Shown: positions 52,225 through 63,957 of the stretch, in pieces
Position numbering within the stretch: the stretch's first letter is position 1
How the letters are laid out: each line of letters opens with the position of its first letter
Position numbers and translations under genes: made by a program
NCBI GenBank assembly: GCA_001949185.1
Contig: BDGG01000006.1
Span: 230,827 to 294,826, forward strand
Length of the DNA: 64,000 nucleotides
Source of the DNA: Ramazzottius varieornatus
Taxonomy: Eukaryota; Tardigrada; Eutardigrada; Parachela; Ramazzottiidae
Direction of reading: 5' to 3'
Notes under the pieces: model-generated
Database searches by the model: none
Told to the model about the DNA's origin: nothing
The model's input: the letters and a program-made list of their open reading frames with translations, nothing else

Positions 52225-52850
52225 AGAACCATTCGCTTGACTCAGGCCCGATTCCTTCCTCCTTTTTTGAACATTTCCGACCACCACTGTTTACTGCACC
52301 AAGATTACCTAGAAGAAAGCCGGTGGCACTACTCACCATCAAAGATTAACCAAGAGTTTTTTATCAGAGTTCCTCGACGTTTTCCTGCAATAAGACACCT
52401 TATTCACTATACTCGGATTTACCTCATACATTTGTATTAAACGGATCTGTAGTACGAAACTGTCCCTTGTCGTACATTGTAGCGTATTCATCCACCGCAT
52501 TTTCTAGTAATTAGGGAGTCATTATACGGATTCAAGATTTTTTATTTAGCCGGACTTCTGCTGCAAAACAAAAGCAACAGCGTACTTCCGGTTTACACCA
52601 CCAGCCTGTTTTTTTTACTGCCGTCAAACTAATTAAACTGGAGCAGAGTACGCTGGATGATAAAATTCCACGGTCGAGATGACAAGCGGAGAACTGCTAC
52701 AGTCCCTAGCGATCGATTATACTGTATAATATACATACAGTCTGATTATGCCCATGGCGGAACTTGACACATGTCATATCCGGCAGACAAAGTATAGCTC
52801 AAGTTGAGAGGAAATAAGTAATGTACAGTGGAAGGGTGAAGAGCACCAGT
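52225..52850. other. Convergent gap between Maf and EMRE genes
   Basis: 626 bp, expected to contain both 3' UTRs. No supported gene, RNA or repeat. Confidence 0.45.
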
Positions 52851-53291
52851 CTAGTCTTCGTCACTGGGGACGAAGATGTCGTTCTCTTCCAGGAAGCGGG
52901 ACAAGAGCTGGCTGCACAGCGAGCCGAAGAAGACGCCGCCGGAGGCGACAATGACGGCGAGAAGAACCCTGAGGGCAGTGTTGGGTGGCGGTGCTGGCGG
53001 ACAGTAGCCGTCAGGTATCGCCAGCCTGCCGGATAATGAGGAAGAAGGCGGCAGCCTGTTGGCACGGACGTTCTGCAGCATCTTGTTGGCCATCATGGAT
53101 TGCAGAAAGGCCGAGCTGGACGACTCCCAGCGACGGGGAGGGATTAAAAGTAGTGCAGGCAACCTTGAGCTTGTTACCGGACCGTCTGCGGCTTTTGCTG
53201 GATGAAAGCCCTTTGGAGAACTGCAACTGGGACGAAGAAGAGAGGTAGCTGCGGGACTATACAGCGCACGTCGCATCCCCAAGACCAGCAT
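52851..53291 (-). CDS. SMDT1: Essential MCU regulator, EMRE
   Basis: Single coding exon of 146 aa from the ATG at 53291. The C-terminus is diagnostic: one transmembrane helix (RVLLAVIVASGGVFFGSLCS, about 108-127) with a GxxxS packing motif, followed by LLSRFLEENDIFVPSDED. This matches the EMRE signature LLEEHDIFVPEDD with its acidic tail. A proline-rich turn (PPAPPPN) precedes the helix, as in EMRE's Pro-rich matrix segment. The N-terminus (MLVLGMRRALYSPAATSLL) looks like a mitochondrial presequence. EMRE bridges MCU and MICU1 in the inner-membrane calcium uniporter and is a metazoan invention. The protein is longer than human EMRE (107 aa), all in the N-terminal part. Its start codon faces TMEM223. 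Confidence 0.88.
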   Translation of the reverse strand: MLVLGMRRALYSPAATSLLRPSCSSPKGFHPAKAADGPVTSSRLPALLLIPPRRWESSSSAFLQSMMANKMLQNVRANRLPPSSSLSGRLAIPDGYCPPAPPPNTALRVLLAVIVASGGVFFGSLCSQLLSRFLEENDIFVPSDED

Positions 53292-54064
53292 CGTTGCCCC
53301 ACTTCCCACCCTGGGGAGGGATGATCGCTGATTATTCTCTTCCTGATCGAACAAAATGGACTTGCTCAATGGGTTTGTGGGTTACAAAGGATATCCAAAC
53401 CATAATTTATATAGCATACCTGGATGAGACCTTGTTCGTCAGTGTAGCCTTCAGCGTATGTGTCAGGAAGATGCAGGTGACGTTCGGTAAGTCACACAGC
53501 TTCCAGTGCTCTTCCGCACTTAAGGACGTCGCAGACACCGTTCAAAGCGTTCACCATGTGACACTTGGTATTCTAAATGGAAAAATAAAAACACAAGTTA
53601 AGTTCCGGTATATTTGACGCAAAAAGTGGAAAGCAAGAGAAGGCTGCAGACTCTATACTGAAGCACTATGCTCGTGTGTTTTTCTCTTCTATGCAGCTTA
53701 GTCAACTCAGACGTGAGCAGTCCAACAAGAATACAAGATGAGCCGGGCTTCATACTGCCGCGCTGTGTATTTTACCAGTACAGTAATAGCGCAAGTGCTT
53801 TCGATCAATATTCGACAGCCCTCCTGTACGCTGCTAGAAGCGGAAGTACTCTCACCGGGTCCTTCCAGTTCGAGCGTGTACCACCGTACCATACTCTCGT
53901 GCTGTACAACCATACCGCATCTCCGTAACCTGCACACTGAGAAAGGTTACATCATGACGGCTAGCGTTGATTCTTGATGCTTCCAATTTCAAAATCGATC
54001 TTGTGTAATTGTATTGTCCACGTTTGATTTCTTGGCAGAGTTTTTGTCGAAGGAAAGGCCAAAG
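53292..54064. promoter_or_regulatory. Divergent promoter region, EMRE and TMEM223
   Basis: 773 bp between the start codons of two nuclear-encoded mitochondrial inner-membrane proteins. A CCCCAG site (about 53308) on the minus strand and a TTGGCAG acceptor (about 54037) on the plus strand hint at short 5' UTR introns on both sides. No defined promoter motif was recognised. Confidence 0.35.
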
Positions 54065-55026
54065 ATGCTGCTGTTGATAGTCCCACGTCGCTTCGTCCAC
54101 TTGACAAGACAAAGATGGCAGCAGCTTCGTCCGCGGATAAAGTTCCCCGAGCCAGCTGGAGAGCATGCCTTAGCTGGGACGTCGACCACTGTCCTGAGAG
54201 ATCTGCCCGTCACGGCCAACTTAACCAAGGATGTCCTGCTGTACTCCTTCGACAAGAAGCCCTTCTTCACTTACATGACCATCTTTGGCGCCTTGCAGCT
54301 CATCTTTTGGGGCCAGATGGCTTTCCTCAACATCGAGATGTACAAACGCCAGCAGCGTAGATTGTTAGCTGCCTCGCCGGCTGCCGCTCCTGCTGTTTCC
54401 TCTTCTTCGACGGACGCTTCTCCCCTGAACGAAAATGCAAAGGAAACCAAAACCACGGCGGCAGTATTGGACACAGAAGAGGACAATCGGTGGTATGTGA
54501 AATACTTGCAGAAGGTTGGAATGATGGGCGCAAAATACCCGGCTGCCTTGGGCATAACCTACCTATTGATCGGTGAGTGGCGCATGACGTCTTGCGCAAG
54601 TTCATCCGAACAGACAGTGCACAGTCTTGCCTTTTTTCTACGGTGTATCTCACCGTAAATTTCTGAAGAGGGCGTTGCCTTATGTGGGAACTGCGCTCTT
54701 TTGCTGACGATTGGTTTGCTTATTTGACAGGATGCGCCATTACGTACGGAACATGGTTCTTCGCATTGCGGTCCGTGCACATGCTGGTATTGTTGAAGGG
54801 AGGCAGGAATGTTTCAGTGACGACATTTGGTCCCTTTGGCCGGCTAAGAGCCTTTACGGTGCCTTTGAGTCAGATGACATCCAGCAGTAGCCGAACTTCT
54901 TTATCTGGTTATATGCGGTTGAAAGTGAAGAATCGTATCAGTTATTTTTTAATGGACAAACGTGGTGTCTTTCATAATCCTCAACTCTTTGATGTGACAG
55001 CCGGACTGTCCCGTAGAATATCTTGA
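54065..55026 (+). CDS. TMEM223: Transmembrane protein 223, mitochondrial
   Basis: Exons 54065-54572 and 54731-55026 join to 267 aa. The Arg-rich, acid-free N-terminus (MLLLIVPRRFVHLTRQRW) is a mitochondrial presequence. Then come TKDVLLYSFDKKPFFTYMTI (compare RDVLLFEHDRGRFF in human), a first TM helix (FGALQLIFWGQMAFL) and a second TM helix around TYLLIGCAITYGTWFFALRS. The conserved C-terminal block contains VTTFGPFGRLRAFTVPLSQ, LKVKNRISYFLMDKRG and NPQLFD. Human TMEM223 supports cytochrome c oxidase subunit COX1 translation/assembly in the inner membrane. A 45-residue Ser/Ala/Glu-rich loop between the helices is longer than in human. Confidence 0.9.
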
Positions 55027-55312
55027 CCGAGAGCCTGGATTGAAAAGGCCGTATTACCTATAATTATTACTGCTGCAGTAGTTTCTGTGATAAGATGAGG
55101 TTGAGTTGTTTCCTCACGAGCCACTCGTCTTTCACTGAGGCGTTACTGTGGAAACGTCGACTACGCCAGAGCCTGGAGTAGAGACTCTGGCGATTACATT
55201 TTGTTTCGAAATGGTTGATCTGTCCTACATAGTACATACGTAGCTTCAGTCTGATCTATTGTAGCCACAAATTTCAATTTTGATCCTTCAAAGTTTATCG
55301 AATCATTGTGCT

Positions 55313-56875
55313 ATGGCGGACAATAGGGACAGTGCTGCCGGATGGCGACCCGACAGTCCGAATTCGACGACACCGCCCAAGAACTTGAACAGCTTTGGAG
55401 GCCGAAATCGATACAGCACTAAATATCCGGTTGAACCAGGTAAGTGTCGTCAGTTATTGCATTGCGGATATCCCCGTCAAACATATTGATGTCCGTAGAC
55501 GATAACGTCAATGGCAGAAACTTGGATAAGTCCAACGAGTTCGCTCAGATGGCTGATGTCAGACCACCGGCCAAGATTACGGCCGATGGTTTTATAGCCA
55601 AGGCAGAAGCTATCCTAAAACTGGATGGGAACGTGTCGGAGAACTCCAGTGAAAATGACGACCAGTCTGACCAAGATGCTGTCTCGCCCCGCTCCAAAAA
55701 CCAATCTGCCACCGGCCGAGGCAAGTCTGACAACACAACACCCTTATACTGTAATTACAGTACAGGTATAGCCTGATCAACAAGGTTTTCTCTGGGTTTA
55801 AAAACAGGGAAGCCTTTCTTGCGACAGTATTCTACCTTTTTCAAATTGACTTTATTTATGGGGTATTGTTTTCGATTGCATACAAGAAGAATGTAGCTCT
55901 GTGTTGTGGATGATAGTTTCGTGGAGAGAGCAGAAGCTGAAGCAATGGCAGGGTCAGCGTGATGGTTCATCCCGCTCCAAGTCTAGATCGCGTTCTCGCA
56001 AGCGGTCGCAGCGACGGCAGAGCGTTGATGTCAACAACGAACTGCTGGACGGTGAGATGGAAGCCAACAAGGAAGGTTTGAAGGACGACGACGAAGGGAT
56101 GGACTTTCCCCCACCACCTCCATCTTTCAGCACAGAAGCCGACAGCAACAGCGCTGCACAGGACGCACCTCCCAACGAAGCCAGCAGGCCCAACCAAGAC
56201 CAACATCCTTACCGCAACCAGAACCCAGAGGAGGATCAGAATCAGGAGCAGAAGCAAGCCCAACAGCAGCTCCACAACGAGCACAAGGCCGAAAAAGAAG
56301 TTTCAAAGAGGGAAGGCCATCCAGATGAAAAGACGGAGGGCAATTCGGAGGACAAGTCGAGAAAGGCTGCTGCAGGCAAGAATGATCAACAGACGAAATC
56401 GCCGACAGGTAATGGGCAGAGCAAGTTCGATGAGAATGCCGATCTGAAAGAACGACGAGCTCGCCGAAAGACGCCGTCGGCGCCGGCCACTGCAGATACG
56501 GAGAAAGGCCCGAGGTGGCACAAGGGTGGCCTGAGTATGGAGGTGGACCTCAACGACGACTCGGAGAGCAACACCTTCACCTTCGTTGATTCCATGTACC
56601 GCGCGCCGCGCCTGGTCAAGTGGGCAGCGGGCGCCATGACGGCCCTCATGTTGAGCATGCTATTTATCGCTCTGCAGCATCGCCTCTTCGGCAAGGAGTT
56701 TATAGGCCGCAGGTGGATGTCCATTCTTGCCTTGAGTGTGGTGCTGCTCGTCTTGCTGACCATGGTCTTGAGCAGCGTCAACCCCGTTCGCTTTGTTCGC
56801 AAGTTCCGCACTGATGCCGCAAGAAATCAGGCCGAAAGGCAACAACGCAAAGCTGACTTGTTGAAACAGTTTTGA
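55313..56875 (+). CDS. Unrecognised disordered protein with C-terminal two-helix membrane hairpin
   Basis: Exons 55313-55439, 55499-55765 and 55917-56875 join in phase 1 to 450 aa. I do not recognise the family. Residues 1-130 are Asn/Ser/Asp-rich with one ordered-looking stretch (ITADGFIAKAEAILKLDG). An SR-type run (RSKSRSRSRKRSQRRQ) follows. A long Gln/Asn/Glu/Lys-rich region with a PPPPPS tract leads to two TM helices (about 366-385, AGAMTALMLSMLFIALQ; 399-418, SILALSVVLLVLLTMVL). The C-terminal tail is basic (VRFVRKFRTDAARNQAERQQ). The layout suggests an ER or nuclear-envelope protein with a large cytoplasmic N-terminus. The first two exon boundaries are less certain than the last exon. 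Confidence 0.65.
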
Positions 56876-57154
56876 AGAGGACTGATGCTGATTCCTTTTG
56901 GCCAAACTTCAACCAGGAACATCGGTCACGGTCACCTGCTCGCTACTCGTACTGATAGACGCCGTGCGCAATTCTGCTTCCGGCAAAATGTGCACCTTTT
57001 CATGAAACCGAGATATTTTATGTCCACATTTTTCTACACTTTTCACCGAGAGCTTCCGTAGGAAAATCCTGTAACCACGTTGCAATACAGTTTTGAGATG
57101 AAGAAGAGCTTTGATAACCCCAATGATTTTACAAATAAGACCACAAAAAAGCCT
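56876..57154. other. Convergent gap between two-TM protein gene and SRF
   Basis: 279 bp between the stop codons, presumably both 3' UTRs. Nothing else recognised. Confidence 0.4.
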
Positions 57155-59540
57155 TCACGATTTTCTCTCAAAAGTATTGACGTTTTCCACACCGGCATCA
57201 CCATTACTTCTGTAAGAAGCTTGTACAGAAGTGTTGGCATTACTAGCAGGCGTATGCATGGCATAGTGGGTATTAGTGAAACTAGACAACTGCGCAAAGT
57301 CTCCATGGGTGAACTGCCCAGCAGATCCTTCCATACCATGCGCCGCCATCAGTCCTCCCGGCGAACCGCTGGCCGAGTCATCGTCATCGTCCATGTAGTC
57401 CCCATCGTCAAAGTCCCCTTCCTCGTCAAAGCCATTCTCTAGGCTCATTCGGTGCTCGATGGGCTCAGCATTGTCCCCATCGGCGCCGGAAGGGAGATCG
57501 GGCGAGTTCAGACACGTCTGAATCAGGACTTTACCTTCTTCACTGGTGATCATCGGCTGCAGCTTTCGCGTGGCGAAAGTGTAAACGTGTCCCGTCTCCG
57601 AAGCCACCAACAGCATCACTTCGGTTCCTGTCAGCGTCGATAGCTCATAAGCCTGCAAAGAGAAACAGGGTTCAGAACACTGTAAAGGCCCAAATCTACT
57701 ACCTGCATACAAACTTTCTGTACTTTCGTACACAAACCACATCTGGGTGCACGACATCGGTTAGCGGGTTTTGAGCCACGCACCTAGGTATTCTTATACC
57801 CCGTATTTTAAACCACGCGCCTTCATCTATGTGCACGTCTGACGGCTGCACTCAACAGGGAAGTGCACAGTGGTGTCATCAGTGACAAACTTGAATTTCC
57901 TCTTATCAGATTCAAGTGGCCTCGCCGAGTAATTCATCAAAATACACTTGATACGTGCTTTATCATCTGATAAGACATGATTTATCGTTATGACTGGGCG
58001 GAATAAAGCAAAATTAACTGTATGAAAAATGAAGGCCCATCACCGGAGCAAAACGAGACTTTCCAAAAACAAAAGATGAAAAATGAAGAAAGCTCACGCA
58101 CCTGCATACATGTTTACACGCTGTGTCAATACGCAGGAGCGTTATGCAACGTTCACAATGGTTAACGCTTTTTGAATATTTTCGGCCGTTTGTTTACCTT
58201 TTTCATCAGGCCGGCTTTTCTCTTGCTAAAAGTGGTGTAGCGTCGGAGTTTGTTGTCGATGAATTCCATCTTTATCTTGACCCGTCCCTTGGTCTTCTTG
58301 CCATGGGAGTGCGTCTTGAGCTTGCCTTGTTGAGGGCCGTTTGACGAAGAGGAGGAGGACGGCATGGTGCCATGAAAGCCTTCGGGTATGCCTAGTCGTT
58401 CCAGACCGAGCTGGACAGGAGTGCGGATCACAGAGGAGCTGCCAGTGGGGTTGGCAAATAGTGATGCAGAAGGTAAGGAACCATGGGGCTGCAAGGAGAA
58501 GTTGATGGAAGACGAAGTAGACGGTGCACCGTTCTGCACGGGCTGCGATGTCATCCTCTCTGTCTTCCACAGTACGTCTTCTATGGATCCTGCTCCAAAG
58601 CTCTCCTCGGCCAACCTGTGAAGGACATACTTAGGCACATCATCATGGCTCGGAAAGAAGAACGCTCTGTGGATAAGGCAGAAAAGGAAGACGAAATAAA
58701 TTGAATATTCAAATTTTCAAAATCCAAACGGAACAATCACAAATCAAGCCACGAGCACAATCAATCGAAGATAATGATTCCACTTCCACTCCGCTGTTTC
58801 GCATGTGGAAGTGGGATTCCATCTTGAGCATAATCTTCAGAGAGGTCACCCGAGATTATTCAGCTAACGAACTGCGGAGATATTCTGTCGAAAATTTTCA
58901 TCAAAAAGAAAATAAATCTTCCGTATGATATTTTGATGGCAGCAAAAAATACATAATATTATGGGAAATTACTCGATTAATATTATTTTCGCGAGCAATA
59001 ACGTCAACCTGTTGCTTCCTTGTTCAGTCGGATGACGGCATTTTCAAAAACTTCCGCGGCGTCCGATATCAAAATGAATTAGGATTCATCGAGTCGAAGC
59101 TCAGTTCTGCTGATTGGGTCAAAATAGCTTAGAGAAGTGATGGAAGCAACAGCTGAGGTCAAGTCGATCTGCCCTGCACCTTATGATCGGGGGGATACTA
59201 ATAATAACTTGATCTTCTTGGCTTTCGGACCCGCATCTTCTCGCTGCTTTGAATTTGCAGGTCTGATGCACCACCAACCAAGCACGTCCTCTCCGTTACG
59301 ATCAAAGCTCATAAAAACGTATAAATCACTCGTTTGGTCTTGCTTTAATGGTCGACAAGTGTGCTCCAACTACGACGACCCCAAAAAAGAGATATACTAG
59401 AGTACTACGAAAGGGAAAACTCCTAAGTTCAACATACCTTGGATGAGACGAATCGCAAAGAAGACTTGGTTCCGCGCGAATTCCTTCGGATCCGTTGGGT
59501 CAGAATTCTGTCCACAAACAATGCCAAACAGAGAGTTGTA
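57155..59540 (-). CDS. SRF: Serum response factor (type I MADS-box), with possible N-terminal extension
   Basis: The secure part is exon 58198-58664 joined in phase 0 to exon 57155-57652. The MADS box reads GRVKIKMEFIDNKLRRYTTF, SKRKAGLMKKAYELSTLTG and TEVMLLVASETGHVYTFATRK, followed by the SAM extension LQPMITSEEGKVLIQTCLN, all SRF-type. The tail is Asp/Glu- and Ser/Thr-rich. SRF binds CArG boxes in muscle and cytoskeletal genes. From the internal ATG at 58554 the protein would be 284 aa. However, the frame stays open to 58664 and connects in phase (1) to a further exon, 59438-59540 (YNSLFGIVCGQNSDPTDPKE, then FARNQVFFAIRLIQ). That exon would give about 70 more residues not typical of SRF. 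Further 5' exons were not found, so the 5' end is open. Confidence 0.82.
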
Positions 59541-61955
59541 CTGATAAGGTGGAAATGTCAACTGTTGCGCGTGTGCCCATAGTCCTCATACAGTGAAGAC
59601 AGCGGATATCAAGATTCAAACTGTTTCAATCCCTAAGACTGGTCCGATTAAACCTCTAGAGATACAGTCATGCTCTTGATTAGAAAACCAGTAATAAGTC
59701 ACGTTTCAAGTTGACCGTTTGCCTTTGTCATTCACGGCTAGATGGAAATGATCAAAATAACGGATTAAGCAAATAGAGCTAGACCAGTATCAAAGATGGC
59801 TTCCGACACAACAGTCGTACTGTGACCGTCCAACAGGTACCACTAATACTTGTACGTCTCCCATGAAACTCGGTATCCTTCCTTTGCACTCCTTCTGATG
59901 TTGCGCACAAGGAAGTACAACACATCCATTGGGTTTACAAGTTTCAAGGAACGGTTTCTCCAAGGAAAGTTGCGGGCTTAAAACTTGTTCACCTCACAGG
60001 AGAATGAGTGAATGAGTGATGGTTGTGAGCAGTGACTATAGTGCCTTGGTCATGGGGGTAGAAATGTACAGTATGTTTTCTTGAGCGGTGGATGCCGGAG
60101 GTTTGAATATGAAAGTATCCTCGATGACTGCGATGGCCATCGCTATGTATTTTAAGACATTCCCTCGTTCTTTGCTACTGTACACTTTGCCGACCCGGCC
60201 ATATACAGATCTTTAAGTCCATTTATAAACTGTGCCTTCTTGCTGACGGATGTCTGCAAGCATTTCGGCGGAATCTGATTAACTCGGCAATAGTCATGTT
60301 TGCGCCAGAGCCTTGGTGGAAGCTCGGCCCAATGGTAAGGACGAAGGCGGGCTCTGTCTTTCGGCCAAATATCGACTTGTCCTTTTATGGAGCTTCTTTG
60401 ACAGTCATCTTCCTTCCGGCATAACCATATGCATGCATGTAAGGCAAAGTTTCAGCTACTGCCTTCCATCATCAAGTGAAGCTGACATGCCAGCCATGTT
60501 GTTTTTTCTAGCTGATGATGAGGAAAGGCGTCTCCTGACCAGCGCGTGGGTGGCTTTGATACTGTAAGCGACCTCCGTCGTGACAGGAACCCACTTCGCC
60601 TTGGTGGACCACCGTGGCCTGCGCTGTACATTCCGTTACCATGATGACTGCACGTCCTTATCGGCACCATTGGCTTTTCTTGATTCTTTCAGAGAAAGCC
60701 ATCAGTGTCCAGAAGGACAAAGGTTGCCGCTGGAATTGCTGAGCGGGACCTCACACTCTGCTGTCGGTGGCGCACCTGGCCAAGATTGACGTTTTCCCCT
60801 GCAAACTTCCTGAAGCAGCTTCCGTCACTATTTATCATATCAGATACTGCACTTTCCTGTGTGGTACTGGTGCTAGGATGCTATTAGACGAGCGAGCTTG
60901 GGGGATTGACACAAGGTCAGACAGGAAAGCGGCGCGCAAGACTTCGTTGTTTTGTCATCTGAACAATGCAAGAAAGTCAATCAAACAGAGTGCCCAACCA
61001 ATCAAGAAACTAACATGAAGTCCCTAAAGGCAAAAGAGCGCATGTGAAAGACTGGGAAATTGGCAAACGGTTATAAATCATTTCCCCGAAAATATAAGAA
61101 GTTTATCCATTTGACTGGTGGACTTGCGGGAGAGGGTACAGGGAGCGCAAGTTCGTTTCAGTACAGTAGGAAACAGGGAAATTGGAGGAGATGGTCGAGA
61201 GGTCTGAGCGGCAGCTGGCCGGACAGTAGTATTCTTTGTGAGATGGAGGCGCTTTATTATTGTCGGAAATAACTGTGCTTGTGAACCTTAGGTAATAAAG
61301 GTAAGCGCCACATTTTGTGATCGATTAGTGTCATTGGCAGAAAAGCGATGTGTGATAGCTGCTTGTGGACGTCAACAAGGCTCTCGCACTTCATCTTGGC
61401 GTCGACCATTAGTTCAGCGGGACAATTTGTATTAGTGACTGTGTTCCATTGATTGCCGCCCACGGCCACAATCAAACAGCGCTTTTCTTCTCGTTTGTCC
61501 ACTTTGCCACTTTTCTAGCTTCACTGTAATCCCAGGCCGCGACACCCCCTCACATACCTACTTTAATACACTTGACGAGCAGTCTCTCCGAAAACACTCT
61601 GCTAAATCTGATCACATCTCACTTTAAGCGGAAAAACAACCTTCTTCGTCCAACGTGCAAAAGGCTTGCAAACTTTATTTGGTCATTCTTTCTGTCAGGA
61701 AGACACCATCCACAAAAACCGAAGAAAAAAAGCGTACCAACCAAGAACGAAAACTCTCATCGACTTACTACAGAAGGGCAGTTACTAGGGAACCCTTTAA
61801 AGCCTAATCAGAACACAGAAGAGGTAGGAACCGGTTTTGGGCATCAGAGGATGAAAGGAAGCGTAAAGACGTTGGCTTTTAAAGCTGTCATGACGTTTAA
61901 AAAAGAGCTGCTATGGAATAGATTAAACGAGAACAAAAGGAGATGGGACTTTCAT
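59541..61955. other. 2.4-kb region between SRF 5' end and myosin V 3' end
   Basis: No supported gene. Short frames on both strands (for example 60313-60567 plus) have no family likeness. It should hold SRF promoter DNA and the myosin V 3' UTR. Confidence 0.4.
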
Positions 61956-63957
61956 CTATATCTTCCTGACAAAGTCCAGACCCAGAGCAGCGGGAATCTG
62001 GATGCTGTCCAGCTCCACTCTGCTGGGTGAGTAGGGAAAGACAACGGGATAGACGTAGTCGGTGTTCATGGAGACACTGGAAGCCGCACCGGACACTGAA
62101 GAGGGCGCCATCAGACCGGGCGCCATCGCATCCGGTCGGTCCAACAAGCGCGCTTGCATCTTCTGCACAAAGGTCGGATCGACCTTGTCGTACTCTTCCG
62201 TCGGTGTGTAGTTTTGCAGAAGCTTGTATATCTGCAAAAAGCACAAAACAACTTTTTCCTCACTTGACAAGATTTCCGAAATTCATTGCAAATTTTACTT
62301 GAATTCTATCAATATTTCTATTTTATTTTCTCAAGTCCCACCGCACCCATAATATGCTTGATTTTATTTTCCGAGTTCTAACGAGTGAACGTGGCAACAA
62401 TATTGTTCGAGGCGACTCTTAGCCTTCCACCTGTGGTGAGAAACTGAGGGTTTGCATGGGGATAATTATTTTCTGATCTTGATGCGTGACAATAGTCTTG
62501 GCGGGTTTCAGTAATTAATTACGGTGGGTGACAATAGCCATTTTGGGTTTCAGTAGATGACTATAGCTATTTCTTTAAGTTTTATCTGATTCTGTAAAAT
62601 ATTCCCTTTTCGAGTTGTCCCTATTAAAAATGGTTTTGTTACCTGTGCGTTGGACAAGGCTTTGGCCATGTTGACAATGCCTTCGATATCTTCGTCCTTC
62701 TGCTTTCTGGCTTGCAGAATGTGGGCACATTCGGTGATGGCGGCCATTGCCTGCATCATCTCTTCAGGTGGCAGCGTCGTCGAGTGTGAGCGCACAAACT
62801 CGTGTAGCACACTGATGTTGGCCCTGCAAAGGAGACTAAAGATAAGTCACTCTTGATAAGAAACTTCAAAGCACTTTCTTACCTTATCTGTACGCCGGAA
62901 ATGAAGGTGCAAGTCTTGGCGCTCTGCATGAGGAAGTTGACCGAGTTGGCCGACAGACAGAAGAGCAACTGCCGGAAGATCTGCCGAACCACCACAGGAT
63001 CGAGGGCGTGATCCTGTGTGATTAACCTGTAGTAATACTCCAGCTTCTTCTGTACCGACGCCGCACAGTCCGCCGGCGACTTGGTCTTCCACCTGCGAGC
63101 CAAGGTTCCTGGTTCCTTCAAGCCAAGCACAGACTCGTGCTCAATAATGGCTTTCGCTGCAAAAAACAAACATACCATCAACATCAGCCGAAGAATCAAT
63201 AACAAAAACGGGACCGGGCAAACGAATTGGGGCGGAACGTTTTTCCAAGTGGCACACGTCTCCGACCATTAATACCGACAACGTGCGCCGCTTGGTAAAA
63301 ACGATCTTGTCAAGGTTGTTTTGCCGAGCTGCCACTGGGAGTGGCTTCTTACCAGCGTCATCTTTGATTTCTCGCTGCATGAGGGTAACGAGAGAGCGGT
63401 AAATACTAAGGCACAAATCGTCAAAGTGGGTGCGGAAGGCACTGAGATCAAAGTTCTTCAAGCAGTGCTGATTCTGCTTGGGCGAATTCTCCTTCTGGAA
63501 GGTTTTGTTGTCACCACTGTACTGCTTCAGCAGATCCACCAGCCGTAGACCGTTCAGCAGCCACAGCGTAAAGTGCTCGATACCACTAGACTTCTTCTTC
63601 AACACATTCTGCAACACTCTCCACCTTGTATTTTTTTATATCCATTTTATATTGTCAAGTTCAGTCAAACCTGAATATTGATCTTGGTAGTGGAGAGAAG
63701 TTCCTTGACCGTCTTTTCATTGTTGACATGGTCGGTATAGCGGACAGCCATGAAGAGAATGTATGCAGGGAGGCCAGGCAGGACCAAGGTGCTGGCAACC
63801 TGCGGGGAGACGCTGACCAGGCAGTCGGCCAGACGCTTGGCCGTCTCCGAGTTTTGCTGGAACTCGATCATGCCTTGCTGTGTCGACTTCATGGTCACTT
63901 GCGGCATTTCCTCACCTTCACCACTGTATCCATTCTGACCGTATATCCCGTTCAACC
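61956..63957 (-). CDS. MYO5: Unconventional myosin V, C-terminal globular tail (partial)
   Basis: Five 3' exons (63671-63957, 63353-63608, 62883-63156, 62643-62823, 61956-62231, minus strand) join in phase. The gene continues past the right edge. They encode the dilute (DIL) cargo-binding domain: LPGLPAYILFMAVRYTDHVN, WLLNGLRLVDLLKQYSG, NQHCLKNFDLSAFR, KALSNAQIYKLLQNYTP and the terminal IQIPAALGLDFVRKI. All of these align with myosin Va (for example LKQYSGEE, ETIQIPASLGLGFISRV). Motor, IQ and coiled-coil regions lie outside the window. Myosin V carries vesicles and organelles along actin. The donor after 63671 is GTTTGA, weaker than its neighbours. An intron contains a family-A element. Confidence 0.93.
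63211..63333. mobile_element. Family-A element (copy 7), myosin V intron
   Basis: About 123 bp in intron 63157-63352. Left end GGACCGGGCAAACGAATTGG, right end CGATCTTGTCAAGG then TTTTGCCGAGCTGCC. Inner arms are TTTCCAAGTGGCACACGTC and AACGTGCGCCGCTTGG. Confidence 0.65.
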
